From the NCBI GenBank assembly GCA_964551735.1, contig CAZKEF010000019.1, positions 43,831-107,830 on the forward strand: DNA of 64,000 nt, given 5' to 3'. A model generated the notes under the pieces. The model made no database searches. It was given only the letters and a program-made list of their open reading frames with translations, and was not told where the DNA came from. Position 1 is the first letter of the stretch; the number at the start of each line of letters is the position of its first letter. Positions 17,424-25,455 of this stretch are shown here, in pieces. The translations under genes were made by a program, and so were the position numbers. The stretch is from DAOUAT01 sp964551735. Lineage in GTDB: Bacteria; Chloroflexota; Anaerolineae; CG2-30-64-16.

Positions 17424-17774
17424 TCACTGCCACAACGCCTCAATCTCCGCCCAGTCCATCCCCTCCCAACCAAAACGCCGCCAGTCCACGTAGCCGCGCA
17501 TATCGAACGCAACTCCCTCCTCTTCCAGCAGCGCGCGTTGGAGGTCGGCGCCCAGGTCGGCGCGGGAGATGCTGATGCGGCCCGCGCTGTTGATCACCCG
17601 CTGCCATGGAACGTCGGCAACCTCGCTCCCGCGCAGCGCGTTCAACGCCCAGCCGACCGTACGCGCGGCCTGCGGATGGCCCAGCAGCGCGGCGATCTGG
17701 CCGTAGCTGGCCACTTTGCCGCGGGGAATCTGCCGGACGACGGCGTAGACGCGCTCGAAGAAGCTGGGTTCCAT
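17424..17774 (-). CDS. Alkyltransferase-like protein (ATL), MGMT DNA-binding fold
   Basis: Protein of 116 residues matching the DNA-binding domain of O6-alkylguanine alkyltransferase. The acceptor motif PCHR is PWQR, the Trp-for-Cys change that defines ATL proteins, which flag O6-alkylguanine for nucleotide excision repair. FFERVYAVVRQIPRGKVASY, AARTVGWAL and RVINSAGRIS are visible. It is single-copy here and preceded by a structured repeat at 17831-17890, which occupies its upstream region. Confidence 0.9.
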   Translation of the reverse strand: MEPSFFERVYAVVRQIPRGKVASYGQIAALLGHPQAARTVGWALNALRGSEVADVPWQRVINSAGRISISRADLGADLQRALLEEEGVAFDMRGYVDWRRFGWEGMDWAEIEALWQ

Positions 17775-17830
17775 AGTGCTTGCTCTCTTTATGTCACCCT
17801 TGATGGGTCAGGGATGGCCCCGTGCGTCAG

Positions 17831-17890
17831 AGATGTTTCGCTGGTCATACGCCGTAACGCACTTTGGGTGGCAGACCCGCTCAACATGAC
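17831..17890 (-). repeat. Structured 12-36-12 repeat, copy A
   Basis: On the minus strand GTCATGTTGAGC is followed after exactly 36 nt by AGCGAAACATCT. The arms pair (ATGTT with AACAT) around facing GA dinucleotides, and the insert ends in GGTC/GACC extend the stem. A second copy with the same spacing but a different insert lies at 40821-40880. Confidence 0.65.
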
Positions 17891-17901
17891 AAGACGGGTG
17901 C

Positions 17902-18507
17902 TTATCCGCGCGGCACGATCCGCGGGGGTGAGACGGCCACTCGCTGCCAATCCAGGTAGGCGCCCTGGCTCGCGCATGCGCCTTCGTGCTCGTTCGCGTT
18001 GCCGTAGCCCACCGCCACGATCACTCGCATCCCGGCCGGCTCTTGGCCGATGGCTTCGCGCGACACGGTGGCGCTGCGGCTGAGGATCTCGCCGGGCTGG
18101 CAGGTGCGGGTCTCGGGCGGTGAGAACGGGACTGCGGGCCCCTGGGTGTAGCGGAGCTGGAGCAGGTCATCCTCAACCGTGGCCTCCGGCGCGCCCCACT
18201 GCACGGCGATCGGCAGGCTGCCGTTATTGGTGGCGTTCCAGCTCACCAGCAGCCCATCCTCGCGCGGCCGGATGATGCTGATGCCAACGCGCAACGACGA
18301 CCCAGCGATAGCGTCACGGGCCGCCTCGTAGCGCGGTGGCGCCCACGCAGCAGGAGACGACGCCATGGACGCCGCATCATCCCGCGCCTCCGGCCGAGAA
18401 CGGGTGTCCCGGGCCGCCCGCTCGGCCGCGCGACGCCGTGACCAGGTCCGTGCCACCGCAGCCAACACCAGGACGACGACCAGGATCAGCAGCAGATCTT
18501 GATTCAT
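17902..18507 (-). CDS. Membrane-anchored protein of unknown function
   Basis: Protein of 201 residues: an N-terminal membrane helix (about 4-23), an Arg/Ala-rich linker (24-65), then a beta-rich domain (about 75-200) with LLVSWNATNNGSLPI and YLDWQRVAVSPP. I do not recognise a family. The start at 18507 places the membrane helix at the very N-terminus; only a weak AAGG lies upstream. It is divergent from the lipoprotein-CHAT pair with about 90 bp between them. Confidence 0.65.
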   Translation of the reverse strand: MNQDLLLILVVVLVLAAVARTWSRRRAAERAARDTRSRPEARDDAASMASSPAAWAPPRYEAARDAIAGSSLRVGISIIRPREDGLLVSWNATNNGSLPIAVQWGAPEATVEDDLLQLRYTQGPAVPFSPPETRTCQPGEILSRSATVSREAIGQEPAGMRVIVAVGYGNANEHEGACASQGAYLDWQRVAVSPPRIVPRG

Positions 18508-18588
18508 AGACGATATCGCCTTTCGCACGCCGTAATACCGCGATTCTACTACCGTTCGCCGTCCTCGCCAAACAAAGACCTGGTATGG

Positions 18589-18594
18589 TACAAT
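18589..18594 (+). promoter_or_regulatory. -10 element implying a leaderless transcript
   Basis: TACAAT ends 6 nt before the ATG at 18601, so transcription would start at or next to that ATG. No Shine-Dalgarno sequence lies upstream of that start, which fits a leaderless mRNA for the lipoprotein-CHAT pair. Confidence 0.55.
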
Positions 18595-18600
18595 AGCGCC

Positions 18601-18846
18601 ATGTTACGCCGATGTTTTGCCATCTTCAGCGCAGTCCTGTGCGGCTTGCTAGTCGGGTGCGCACTGTGGAGCCTGGCGCTGGGCGCGCAGGTCCGCCAGC
18701 ATGATCCCGGCCTGTGGACCTTGCGGTACCAGCGCGTCCTTGACTGCGGGCTGGACTACAACGGCCCGCCCTACACGGCGCAGGTGACGCTCTGGCTCTC
18801 ATGCGGCGAGGCCGCGGGGTGGCGTCTATGGCCGCTAGACCGCTGA
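18601..18846 (+). CDS. Small predicted lipoprotein upstream of the CHAT protease
   Basis: Protein of 81 residues with a lipoprotein signal: basic start, hydrophobic stretch and lipobox LVGC (about 17-20). The rest is short and aromatic, with two further Cys. No family recognised. It ends 42 bp before the CHAT gene on the same strand and so probably shares its transcript. A longer in-frame opening exists upstream, but the ATG at 18601 is the one that gives the lipobox signal. Confidence 0.6.
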   Translation: MLRRCFAIFSAVLCGLLVGCALWSLALGAQVRQHDPGLWTLRYQRVLDCGLDYNGPPYTAQVTLWLSCGEAAGWRLWPLDR

Positions 18847-18888
18847 GCAGGCCAACCGTCTGACTGTATCTCGAGGAGTCATCCCGCC

Positions 18889-20985
18889 ATGATCGAATAC
18901 GAGGACTTCTCCATCAAGATCGAACCGCCGCGGGATGGTGTCTACCCGGTCATCGTGCTGCGCTCGCCGGCCGGCGAAGGCCGCGCCACCATGCAGCTTC
19001 CGTTCGATCCGGGCCAGGTGGGCCTGCTGTTGACCGGTTTCGGCCTGGCCGTGCGCGGCGGCGGCCCGGCCAGGTCCGCAGACGCAGGGGAGCGCGCAGG
19101 AATGGCGCCGGCCGAGATCGGCGACCGGCTTTTCCAGGCGCTTTTCTCCGGCCCGGTGCGCTCGCTGCTGGATCGCAGCCTGGGGATGACCGACAGGCAG
19201 ACGCGCAAGGGGCTGCGCCTCAAGCTGCATATTGACCCCGAATCGCCTTCGCTGGCCCTGGTCGCCAACCTGCCCTGGGAATACCTCTACGACAAAGACC
19301 GCCGGGACTTCCTCAACCTGTCCAAATTCACCCCAATCATCCGCTACCTCGATGTGCAGCGCCCCAGCAACCCCGTGGCGGTCACGCCGCCGCTGCGCGT
19401 CCTGGTTGTCATGGCCAGCCCGGCCGGCTATGCGCCCCTTGACCTCGACACGGAGCGCAGGATGATCGAAGACAGTTGGGCCGACAAACCGAACGTGGAG
19501 GTCGAATTTATCCAGCGCGCCGCCCTATCAGAGCTGCAAGATCGGCTCAGCAGCCGGCCATACCACGTCGTGCACTATATGGGACACGGCGACTTCGACG
19601 AGGAGACCGGTGAAGGGGTGCTCATGCTCGAGGATGCCCGCGGCCAGGCGCAGGTGCTCACCGGCAGCACGCTGGCCATGCTGTTGCGCGACGTGCCCAC
19701 GCTAGGCCTGGTCTTCCTGAACGCGTGCGAATCGGCCCGGATCACCCGGCAAGACAGCCTGGATCCCTTCGCGGGGCTGGCCGCGGCGATGGTGCTGGCC
19801 GGCGTGCCGGCCGTGGTCGCCATGCAGTTCGCCATCTCCGACCGCGCCGCCATCGCCTTTGCCGAACGCTTCTATCCCCTACTGGCCACGGGTAAAGCTG
19901 TGGATCTGGCAGTTGCAGAAGGTCGACGGGCGATCCGGCTCATCGAGTCGCGGGGCGCGGAGTGGGGCACGCCAGTGCTCTTCATGCGCGTGCCAACCGG
20001 CGACGTGTTCACCATCCTCCCTCAGGCCAGAGTGACCCCGGCGGATACCCCCGGCGAACACCAGCCGGCCGTGGCGCAGCGACTGCAAGACGAGCCGCCC
20101 ATCGCGCCCCCAACGCCAGCAACCAAGGCTGGTTCCGGCCAGGGAAAAACGACCCTCAGCAAGCTCGCCGGCCGCCCCACCAGCGGGGATACGAAGGCAG
20201 AGGCCAAACCACCTGCGTCAACGGAGACAACCACGACCAAGACGCCGGCAAAGAAACGACCGGCCCAAAGCACCGCGACCCAGTCCAAAGCAAAGCCGGC
20301 CACGGCAGCGACACCCAAACGCGAGTCACCGCCCAGCGCCGGGCCTGCGCCGACATCCAAACAGCCTGCGGCAACCCAAGCGCGGCCGGCCAAACCGCCT
20401 GTGCAGAGCACGATATCACGGACCGAGCCCACGCCGACCGCCGCGAACCCAACAGGTGGAACGCCGACCGCCGTCAAGCTGACGACCGCGCCTGAACGCC
20501 CGGGCGACGCCCAGCCGCCGGTCGAGCGCCAACAGCTCGCGACGGCTGCCGCGCCGGATGCGTTCCGGCCCGAAGAGTTGGCCGCGCTGCTGGCACGCTA
20601 TCGCCGCGGCTCGTTCTACACCAGCCCTAACATCCCGGCCGACAAGCTGGCCAAGGCGCGGCAGAAGTGCGAAGTGCCGGCCTCCGAGCCGATCGCCGGC
20701 CTTCTGGAAAACGCAATGGGGCTTTTTGGCTTCGTGGACTACATGCTGTTCGGCGGCACGGGCATCTACTACTTCAACTCCAATTATCCAGGCGGCGGCC
20801 AGCCTGGACCCGGTCACGTACCCTATCGCGAGTTCCCGGGGCGTGAGTTTCGCGCCGACAACTTTCGCTCGCGCGTCTGGTTGGATCGCGAGCATTTCTT
20901 CGACAACCGGTTTGCCTCGACGCACGGGCCGTCAGCGATCGTGGAGATCCTCAACGCGATCCGGGCGAAGATCATGGGGCATTAG
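18889..20985 (+). CDS. CHAT-domain caspase-like protease with C-terminal sensor-like domain
   Basis: Protein of 698 residues. An N-terminal domain (1-100) leads to a CHAT cysteine protease domain (about 105-375) with HYMGHGDF (catalytic His near 233) and FLNACESAR (Cys near 280). A long Pro/Thr/Lys/Ala linker follows (about 385-550). The C-terminal domain (about 560-698) contains RGSFYTSPNIPADK, a KCEVPASEP segment and TGIYYFNSNYPGGG; I recall this architecture only vaguely from small PH-like domains. GAGGAG precedes the ATG. CHAT proteases act in bacterial programmed death and defence, e.g. Craspase. No TPR or gasdermin partner is adjacent, so trigger and substrate are unknown. Confidence 0.82.
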   Translation: MIEYEDFSIKIEPPRDGVYPVIVLRSPAGEGRATMQLPFDPGQVGLLLTGFGLAVRGGGPARSADAGERAGMAPAEIGDRLFQALFSGPVRSLLDRSLGMTDRQTRKGLRLKLHIDPESPSLALVANLPWEYLYDKDRRDFLNLSKFTPIIRYLDVQRPSNPVAVTPPLRVLVVMASPAGYAPLDLDTERRMIEDSWADKPNVEVEFIQRAALSELQDRLSSRPYHVVHYMGHGDFDEETGEGVLMLEDARGQAQVLTGSTLAMLLRDVPTLGLVFLNACESARITRQDSLDPFAGLAAAMVLAGVPAVVAMQFAISDRAAIAFAERFYPLLATGKAVDLAVAEGRRAIRLIESRGAEWGTPVLFMRVPTGDVFTILPQARVTPADTPGEHQPAVAQRLQDEPPIAPPTPATKAGSGQGKTTLSKLAGRPTSGDTKAEAKPPASTETTTTKTPAKKRPAQSTATQSKAKPATAATPKRESPPSAGPAPTSKQPAATQARPAKPPVQSTISRTEPTPTAANPTGGTPTAVKLTTAPERPGDAQPPVERQQLATAAAPDAFRPEELAALLARYRRGSFYTSPNIPADKLAKARQKCEVPASEPIAGLLENAMGLFGFVDYMLFGGTGIYYFNSNYPGGGQPGPGHVPYREFPGREFRADNFRSRVWLDREHFFDNRFASTHGPSAIVEILNAIRAKIMGH

Positions 20986-20988
20986 TCG

Positions 20989-21984
20989 TCACGGAACTGC
21001 AGGTGGGCGACTTGCGGCAGACGCAGGCGATCCGAGGAGTGCCGAGCGCACGAGTTGTGTCGCTTCCTTGGGGTCCACGAGGGCTGGGTCCACCCACCAA
21101 ACTGCCGGATCGTTCAGCCGAAACCAGTTGTACTGCTGCTGCACGAAGCGCCGCGTCCCTTTCTTGATGAGCGCGATCGCCTCATCCAGTGAGGCCTCAC
21201 CGCGCAGGTACTGGCCGATCTGCCGGTAGCCCAAGCCGGTCATGGCAGGCAGGTCCCAACCGTAGCCCGCATCGGCCAGGCGACGCACCTCGGCTACCAG
21301 GCCGGCCGCGATCATGCGATCCACCCGAGCATCAATCCGCGCATACAGTTCGGGCCGCGGCCGCGTCACGCCGATCTGCACGACCACGTAAGGCGGCGGG
21401 GACTTGGTTTGCAACTCGGAGATGGGCCGGCCGGTCGCCAGGCACACCTCCAGCGCCCGGATCACACGGCGGACGTTGCGCAGGTCAATACGGGCCGCGG
21501 CGACCGGATCCAACGCGGCCAGGCGGGCGTGCAGTGCCCCGGCGCCGCGGGCCGCGACCTCGGCCTCCAGCGCGGCGCGCAGGTCGGGCTGCGGAGCCAC
21601 CTCGGGAATACACCAGCCTTCCAGGACTGCATGGACGTACTGCCCGGTGCCACCCACCAGCAGCGGCAGCCGGCCGCGCGCATGGATGGCCGCGATGGCG
21701 GCGTAGGCCAGGCGCTGATATTCGGCCAGGGTAAGGATCTGATCGGGATCTACGACGTCCAGCAGGTGATGCGGTGCGCGCGCTTGCTGCTCGGCCGTGG
21801 CCTTGGCCGTGCCGATGTCCATGCCGCGGTAGATCTGCCGCGAGTCGGCCGACACGATCTCGCCTCTCAGCGCCTCGGCCAGCGCCAGGCTCAGCGCGGT
21901 CTTGCCGGCCGCGGTCGGCCCGACAATCGCGACAACGAATTGCGGATCGCCGATTGCGGATTGCGGATTGCCGCGCGTTTGCAT
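20989..21984 (-). CDS. miaA: tRNA dimethylallyltransferase
   Basis: Transfers dimethylallyl to A37 of tRNAs reading UNN codons. P-loop GPTAAGKTALSLALAE, DSRQIYRGMDIGTAK and RRFVQQQYNWFR are visible; 331 residues. The first about 14 residues (before VVAIVGPTA) are encoded by a GATTGCG-type short repeat, so the N-terminal extension is repeat-derived. The gene starts 4 nt after yraN and converges on the CHAT gene with 3 bp between. Confidence 0.93.
   Translation of the reverse strand: MQTRGNPQSAIGDPQFVVAIVGPTAAGKTALSLALAEALRGEIVSADSRQIYRGMDIGTAKATAEQQARAPHHLLDVVDPDQILTLAEYQRLAYAAIAAIHARGRLPLLVGGTGQYVHAVLEGWCIPEVAPQPDLRAALEAEVAARGAGALHARLAALDPVAAARIDLRNVRRVIRALEVCLATGRPISELQTKSPPPYVVVQIGVTRPRPELYARIDARVDRMIAAGLVAEVRRLADAGYGWDLPAMTGLGYRQIGQYLRGEASLDEAIALIKKGTRRFVQQQYNWFRLNDPAVWWVDPALVDPKEATQLVRSALLGSPASAASRPPAVP
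21937..21972. repeat. GATTGCG-type short repeat inside the 5' end of miaA
   Basis: Four to five 7-8 nt units of the form GATTGCG/GGATCGCC run through codons about 5-16 of miaA and are translated as a short N-terminal tail absent from typical MiaA. Confidence 0.6.
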
Positions 21985-21988
21985 CAGG

Positions 21989-22378
21989 TCATGTCCCTAC
22001 CGCGTCGCGGATGTGATTCAGGCGGGTGATGGCGCCGTCGGCGGCAAGCTCCAGGGCGACGATATCAATGCGCACGGGGCCAGCGAAGGGCACCTCGAAC
22101 AGGTAAGCTTCAGACATGGCGATAAGCTGGAGCTGCTTGCGAGGCGTGACCGACTCTTCGGGCGTGCCGGCGGTCGGCGCCGCACCCCGGCGGCCGACGC
22201 GACGGGTGCGCACCTCGACAAACACCAGCCACTCGCCGTCGCGCGCGACGATGTCCAGCTCACCGGCCCGAGTGCGCCAGTTGCGAGCCAGGATCTCCCA
22301 ACCCTGAGTTACCAGGTGGGCAGCCGCCAACGCCTCGCCCTGGCGGCCCAAGCTTACCCGTGCATCACGGCCGGCCAT
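21989..22378 (-). CDS. yraN: UPF0102 (YraN) endonuclease-fold protein
   Basis: Protein of 129 residues with a PD-(D/E)xK-like core: LGRQGEALAAAHL, AGELDIVARDG (Glu-Leu-Asp) and LVFVEVRTR (Glu-x-Lys position held by Arg-type residue). Family function is not established. It overlaps the 3' end of rnhB by 14 bp, the usual neighbour order in many bacteria. Confidence 0.9.
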   Translation of the reverse strand: MAGRDARVSLGRQGEALAAAHLVTQGWEILARNWRTRAGELDIVARDGEWLVFVEVRTRRVGRRGAAPTAGTPEESVTPRKQLQLIAMSEAYLFEVPFAGPVRIDIVALELAADGAITRLNHIRDAVGT

Positions 22379-23072
22379 GTTGATCTCCGGGGAAAAAAGC
22401 CGGACCGCCGCGAGCTGCGATATCCGGGGTTGCGATGGATGTGCTCACGGGCCGAAAGCTCCGGCGATGCAGAGCGCACGGCCCCAGCCGCGCCAGGGCC
22501 TGAGCGTGGGCCGTCACGCCGTAGCCCTTATGACCAGCGAAGCCATAGCCGGGAAACGCCTCATCCTGCGCAGCCATCCAGCGATCCCGCGTAACCTTCG
22601 CCACGATGGAGGCAGCGGCGATAGAAAGCGAAGCCGCGTCGCCGTGCGGGATGCCGCGCTGCGGCTTGGCCAGGCCGGGCAGGGTCAGGTAATCCACCAG
22701 CACGAAGTCAGGCGCCACGGCCAGGGCGGCCAATGCAGCCAGCATCGCAGCCCGCGTGGCGGGAGCGATACCGACCCGGTCAATCTCGGCGGATGACATC
22801 GAACCCACCCCGACAGCTAACGCACGTTGCTCGATCAGCGCCAATGCACGCTCACGCGCGGCCGGCGTGAGGCGCTTGGAGTCATCCACGTGACCCAGCA
22901 ACGGCGCCAGCGCGGCGGGATCGGCGGGCAGGATGACCGCGGCCGCGACCACCGGCCCAGCCCAGGCCCCCCGACCGGCCTCGTCCACGCCGGCGATCGC
23001 CCGATAGCCCGCGGCCCATAGCGCTTGCTCGTGTTCCAATCCTGCCCGTTCTGGTGGTGACGGATGACGCAT
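22365..23072 (-). CDS. rnhB: Ribonuclease HII
   Basis: Removes ribonucleotides from RNA-DNA hybrids. The signature AGVDEAGRGAWAGPV (Asp-Glu active pair near 29-30), LGHVDDSKRL and LVDYLTLPG are visible; 235 residues. The last about 25 residues past RRSFRP are a low-complexity tail overlapping yraN. It is separated from rplS by a strong hairpin. Confidence 0.92.
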   Translation of the reverse strand: MRHPSPPERAGLEHEQALWAAGYRAIAGVDEAGRGAWAGPVVAAAVILPADPAALAPLLGHVDDSKRLTPAARERALALIEQRALAVGVGSMSSAEIDRVGIAPATRAAMLAALAALAVAPDFVLVDYLTLPGLAKPQRGIPHGDAASLSIAAASIVAKVTRDRWMAAQDEAFPGYGFAGHKGYGVTAHAQALARLGPCALHRRSFRPVSTSIATPDIAARGGPAFFPGDQHGRP

Positions 23073-23086
23073 TCTCTAAACCACAA

Positions 23087-23118
23087 AAGGCGCAGGGACC
23101 TATGCATCCCTGCGCCTT
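23087..23118 (-). terminator. Intrinsic terminator after rplS
   Basis: A perfect 12-bp stem (23087-23098 with 23107-23118) with an 8-nt loop is followed on the minus strand by TTTTG. It sits between rplS and rnhB and would end or attenuate the trmD-rplS transcript. Confidence 0.8.
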
Positions 23119-23142
23119 ATTGCATGAAGCCATCGGCCAAAA

Positions 23143-23493
23143 TCAGGCCGCGCGTTCCTTCAAGCGCGCCGCCTTGCCGGTGCGGCCGCGGAGGAAGTAC
23201 AACCGCGCACGGCGGACCTTGGCGTGCCGCAGCACCTCGATCTTGTCGACGCGGGGCGAAGCAAAAAGGAACGTGCGCTCCACACCCACACCGTGGGAAG
23301 CAATACGCCGGACAGTGAAATTCTTGTTGACGCCGCTGTTGCGCACACGGATCACCAAGCCCTGGAACACCTGTACGCGTTCCTTTTCACCTTCCACGAT
23401 CAACGTGTGCACCTTCACCGTGTCACCGGGAGTCAAATCGGGCAAATTCGGCCGAGCGGCCGCAGCATCAAGAGAAGCAATCAAGTTCGACAT
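23143..23493 (-). CDS. rplS: 50S ribosomal protein L19
   Basis: Ribosomal protein of 116 residues at the 30S-50S interface. PGDTVKVHTLIVEGEKERVQ, FQGLVIRVRN, FTVRRIASHGVGVERTF and VRRARLYFLRGRTGKAA are diagnostic. The start at 23493 (MSNLI) gives normal length; an upstream in-frame ATG would add 20 atypical residues. Confidence 0.95.
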   Translation of the reverse strand: MSNLIASLDAAAARPNLPDLTPGDTVKVHTLIVEGEKERVQVFQGLVIRVRNSGVNKNFTVRRIASHGVGVERTFLFASPRVDKIEVLRHAKVRRARLYFLRGRTGKAARLKERAA

Positions 23494-23620
23494 CGTTACA
23501 ATACCCTTCGTTGGCAGTTCTTCGGCCGCGTTACCCCAAATCGGAAAGCGCAACGCTGCTTATGTGACGAAACACCATTTTAGCACAAAGGGGCTTGTGA
23601 ACCAAATCCAGGGGTTAACG

Positions 23621-24454
23621 CTATTCATTGGCTGAACCCGCCTCCCCCGCCGCCGCTTCTGCCCGCAACCTATCCAGGAAGGCTCGATCCGCGTCCGACA
23701 GCGGCGCCGAGTTCAACAGGTCGGGCCGGCGCTCCCAGGTGCGGCGCAACGCCTGCTCCCGCCGCCACCGCGCCACCTTCGCGTGGTCGCCTGAGGTCAG
23801 GATCTCGGGGATGCCTTCCCCGCGGTAACTGGCCGGCCGGGTGTATTGCGGATATTCCAGCAGCCCCGTGGCGAATGAATCCTCGAACGCGGCCATCTCA
23901 CAGCCCAAAGCGCCGGGCTGCAGCCGGGTCACCGCATCCACGATGATCACTGCAGCCAGCTCGCCGCCGGAGATCACGAAGTCACCGATGGAGATCTCGT
24001 CGGTGACCAGGCCCAGGCGCACGCGCTCATCCACCCCCTCGTAGCGGCCGCACAACAGCGCGATGCGCCGATACCCAGCCAGCTCCTCGGCCACTTTTTG
24101 AGTGAAGGTGCGGCCCTGGGGCGACAGGAGGATGACGGGCACGTCCAGCGGCAGCAGCGTTTCCTCAGGGATGGGCGGCTCGTCCTCCGGCGCCGCAGGC
24201 ACGAAGGTCCAGCCGGGCGGATAGCTGAGGGCCGTCTCCACGGCCCGGAAGATGGGCTCCGGCTTCATCACCATGCCGCCGCCGCCGCCGTAAGGCGTGT
24301 CGTCGGTGACCCGGTGCCGGCCCGTCGCGTAATCGCGGATGTTGTGCAACGCCACCGACAGGATGCCGGCCTCCTGCGCCCGCTTCAGGATGCTGTCGCT
24401 CAAGGCCCCAGCGAACATGCCGGGAAAAAGCGTGAAGATATCGAAGTGGATCAC
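23621..24454 (-). CDS. trmD: tRNA (guanine-N1)-methyltransferase
   Basis: SAM-dependent SPOUT enzyme making m1G37. FDIFTLFPGMFAG, DDTPYGGGGGMVMKPEP, LLCGRYEGVDERV and SIGDFVISGGELAA (SAM knot) are present; 277 residues, slightly long at the C-terminus. It leads the trmD-rplS-rnhB-yraN-miaA block. Confidence 0.95.
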   Translation of the reverse strand: MIHFDIFTLFPGMFAGALSDSILKRAQEAGILSVALHNIRDYATGRHRVTDDTPYGGGGGMVMKPEPIFRAVETALSYPPGWTFVPAAPEDEPPIPEETLLPLDVPVILLSPQGRTFTQKVAEELAGYRRIALLCGRYEGVDERVRLGLVTDEISIGDFVISGGELAAVIIVDAVTRLQPGALGCEMAAFEDSFATGLLEYPQYTRPASYRGEGIPEILTSGDHAKVARWRREQALRRTWERRPDLLNSAPLSDADRAFLDRLRAEAAAGEAGSANE

Positions 24455-24465
24455 GTGACCTCATT

Positions 24466-24556
24466 AGGGATTATGAATTGCGGATTGCGTGATGGCGTGC
24501 TGCGTGATAGCGTGATCGTCCATCGTCCATTGTACATCGTACATTCCACATTCGTC
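24466..24556. repeat. Degenerate short tandem repeats (GATTGCG, GCGTGAT, CATCGTC units)
   Basis: The gap between trmD and the binding-protein gene is filled with 7-8 nt near-repeats that change gradually from GGATTGCG through GCGTGATA to CCATCGTC and TACATCGT. No gene or promoter is visible in it. Confidence 0.6.
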
Positions 24557-25421
24557 ACTCCCCCGGCTTCAACCAACGCGCCTCGATTGCCGCCAGCGTG
24601 CCGTCGGCGGCCAAAGCAGCCAACGCTTCGTTGACTGCCCGGCGCAGGTCCGGCGCGTTGCGGGGGAGAACAATGACGTAGGGGTCGCTGTCAACGACCG
24701 CCACGGGTTCCAGGCCGCCGCCGTGGAGCGCCAGGCTGATGGCGTCGGCCAGGGCCACGTCCGCCTCGCCGGCAGCCACGGCGTCCAGGGCCGCGGTCAC
24801 CGTGTCGCGCAACACCAGCGAAAACCCATCGGGCAGCCCGCGCTGCAAGATGCGCGCCTGCGCGTCGCCCGCGCTGCCCCACTCCGCGGCCACACGGCGG
24901 CCGGCCAGGTCGTCTGGACCGCGCACGGGGCTGCCGGGCGGCACAGCCAGCACGATACCGGCCTCGATGTATGGCTCCGAGAACGCGACCTCCTGCGAGC
25001 GCTCCGCGAAGATCGGCATGGCCGACAGCGCGCTGTCCACCTTGTGCGCGTAGACGGCATCTATAAGTTGGTCGAAGCCCACGCCGACGAACTCGACGCG
25101 CGCGCCCCAACGCGCCGCGATGGCCCGCGCCAGGTCCACGTCCAGGCCCACGGGCTGCTGCGTCGCAACGTCCAGGTTCTCGAAGGGCGGAAAGCTTGGA
25201 TCCATCCCCACCCGCCAGACGCCGGTCTCCTGGATGCGCGCCCAGACGGCATCACGACCGATGAAGCCGCCGAGCCGCAACAGCAGCAACGCCACGAGCA
25301 GCAGCCCTGCGGCCAGCGCACCGCCGATGATGAACCTACATTTACCTGAATCGAGGACGGGACGCGGACGGCCGCGGATGAACGCGGAGAATCTCTTGCT
25401 TCCGCACCCGCCCGTGTTCAT
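24555..25421 (-). CDS. Amino-acid ABC transporter substrate-binding protein (family 3), membrane-anchored
   Basis: Periplasmic-binding-protein-like fold of about 288 residues. After a membrane helix (AALLL-type segment near 40-55) come WRVGMDPSFPPFENLD, GLDVDLARAIAARWG, VGFDQLIDAVYAHKVD and AFSEPYIEAG, typical of solute-binding family 3. The N-terminus before the helix is Arg-rich and coded by an inverted repeat (25370-25429), so the true start may be a downstream alternative codon; 25421 is the best ATG. No permease or ATPase genes are adjacent. Confidence 0.78.
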   Translation of the reverse strand: MNTGGCGSKRFSAFIRGRPRPVLDSGKCRFIIGGALAAGLLLVALLLLRLGGFIGRDAVWARIQETGVWRVGMDPSFPPFENLDVATQQPVGLDVDLARAIAARWGARVEFVGVGFDQLIDAVYAHKVDSALSAMPIFAERSQEVAFSEPYIEAGIVLAVPPGSPVRGPDDLAGRRVAAEWGSAGDAQARILQRGLPDGFSLVLRDTVTAALDAVAAGEADVALADAISLALHGGGLEPVAVVDSDPYVIVLPRNAPDLRRAVNEALAALAADGTLAAIEARWLKPGE

Positions 25422-25429
25422 CCGCGGCC
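25370..25429. repeat. 14-bp inverted repeat with GGATGAACGC-type units
   Basis: GGCCGCGGATGAAC (25370-25383) and its exact complement (25416-25429) flank a 32-nt centre. The element lies across the 5' end of the binding-protein frame and reads through it without a stop. Confidence 0.65.
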
Positions 25430-25455
25430 CGTTCTGGCCGTCCAGGCGTCCAAAA

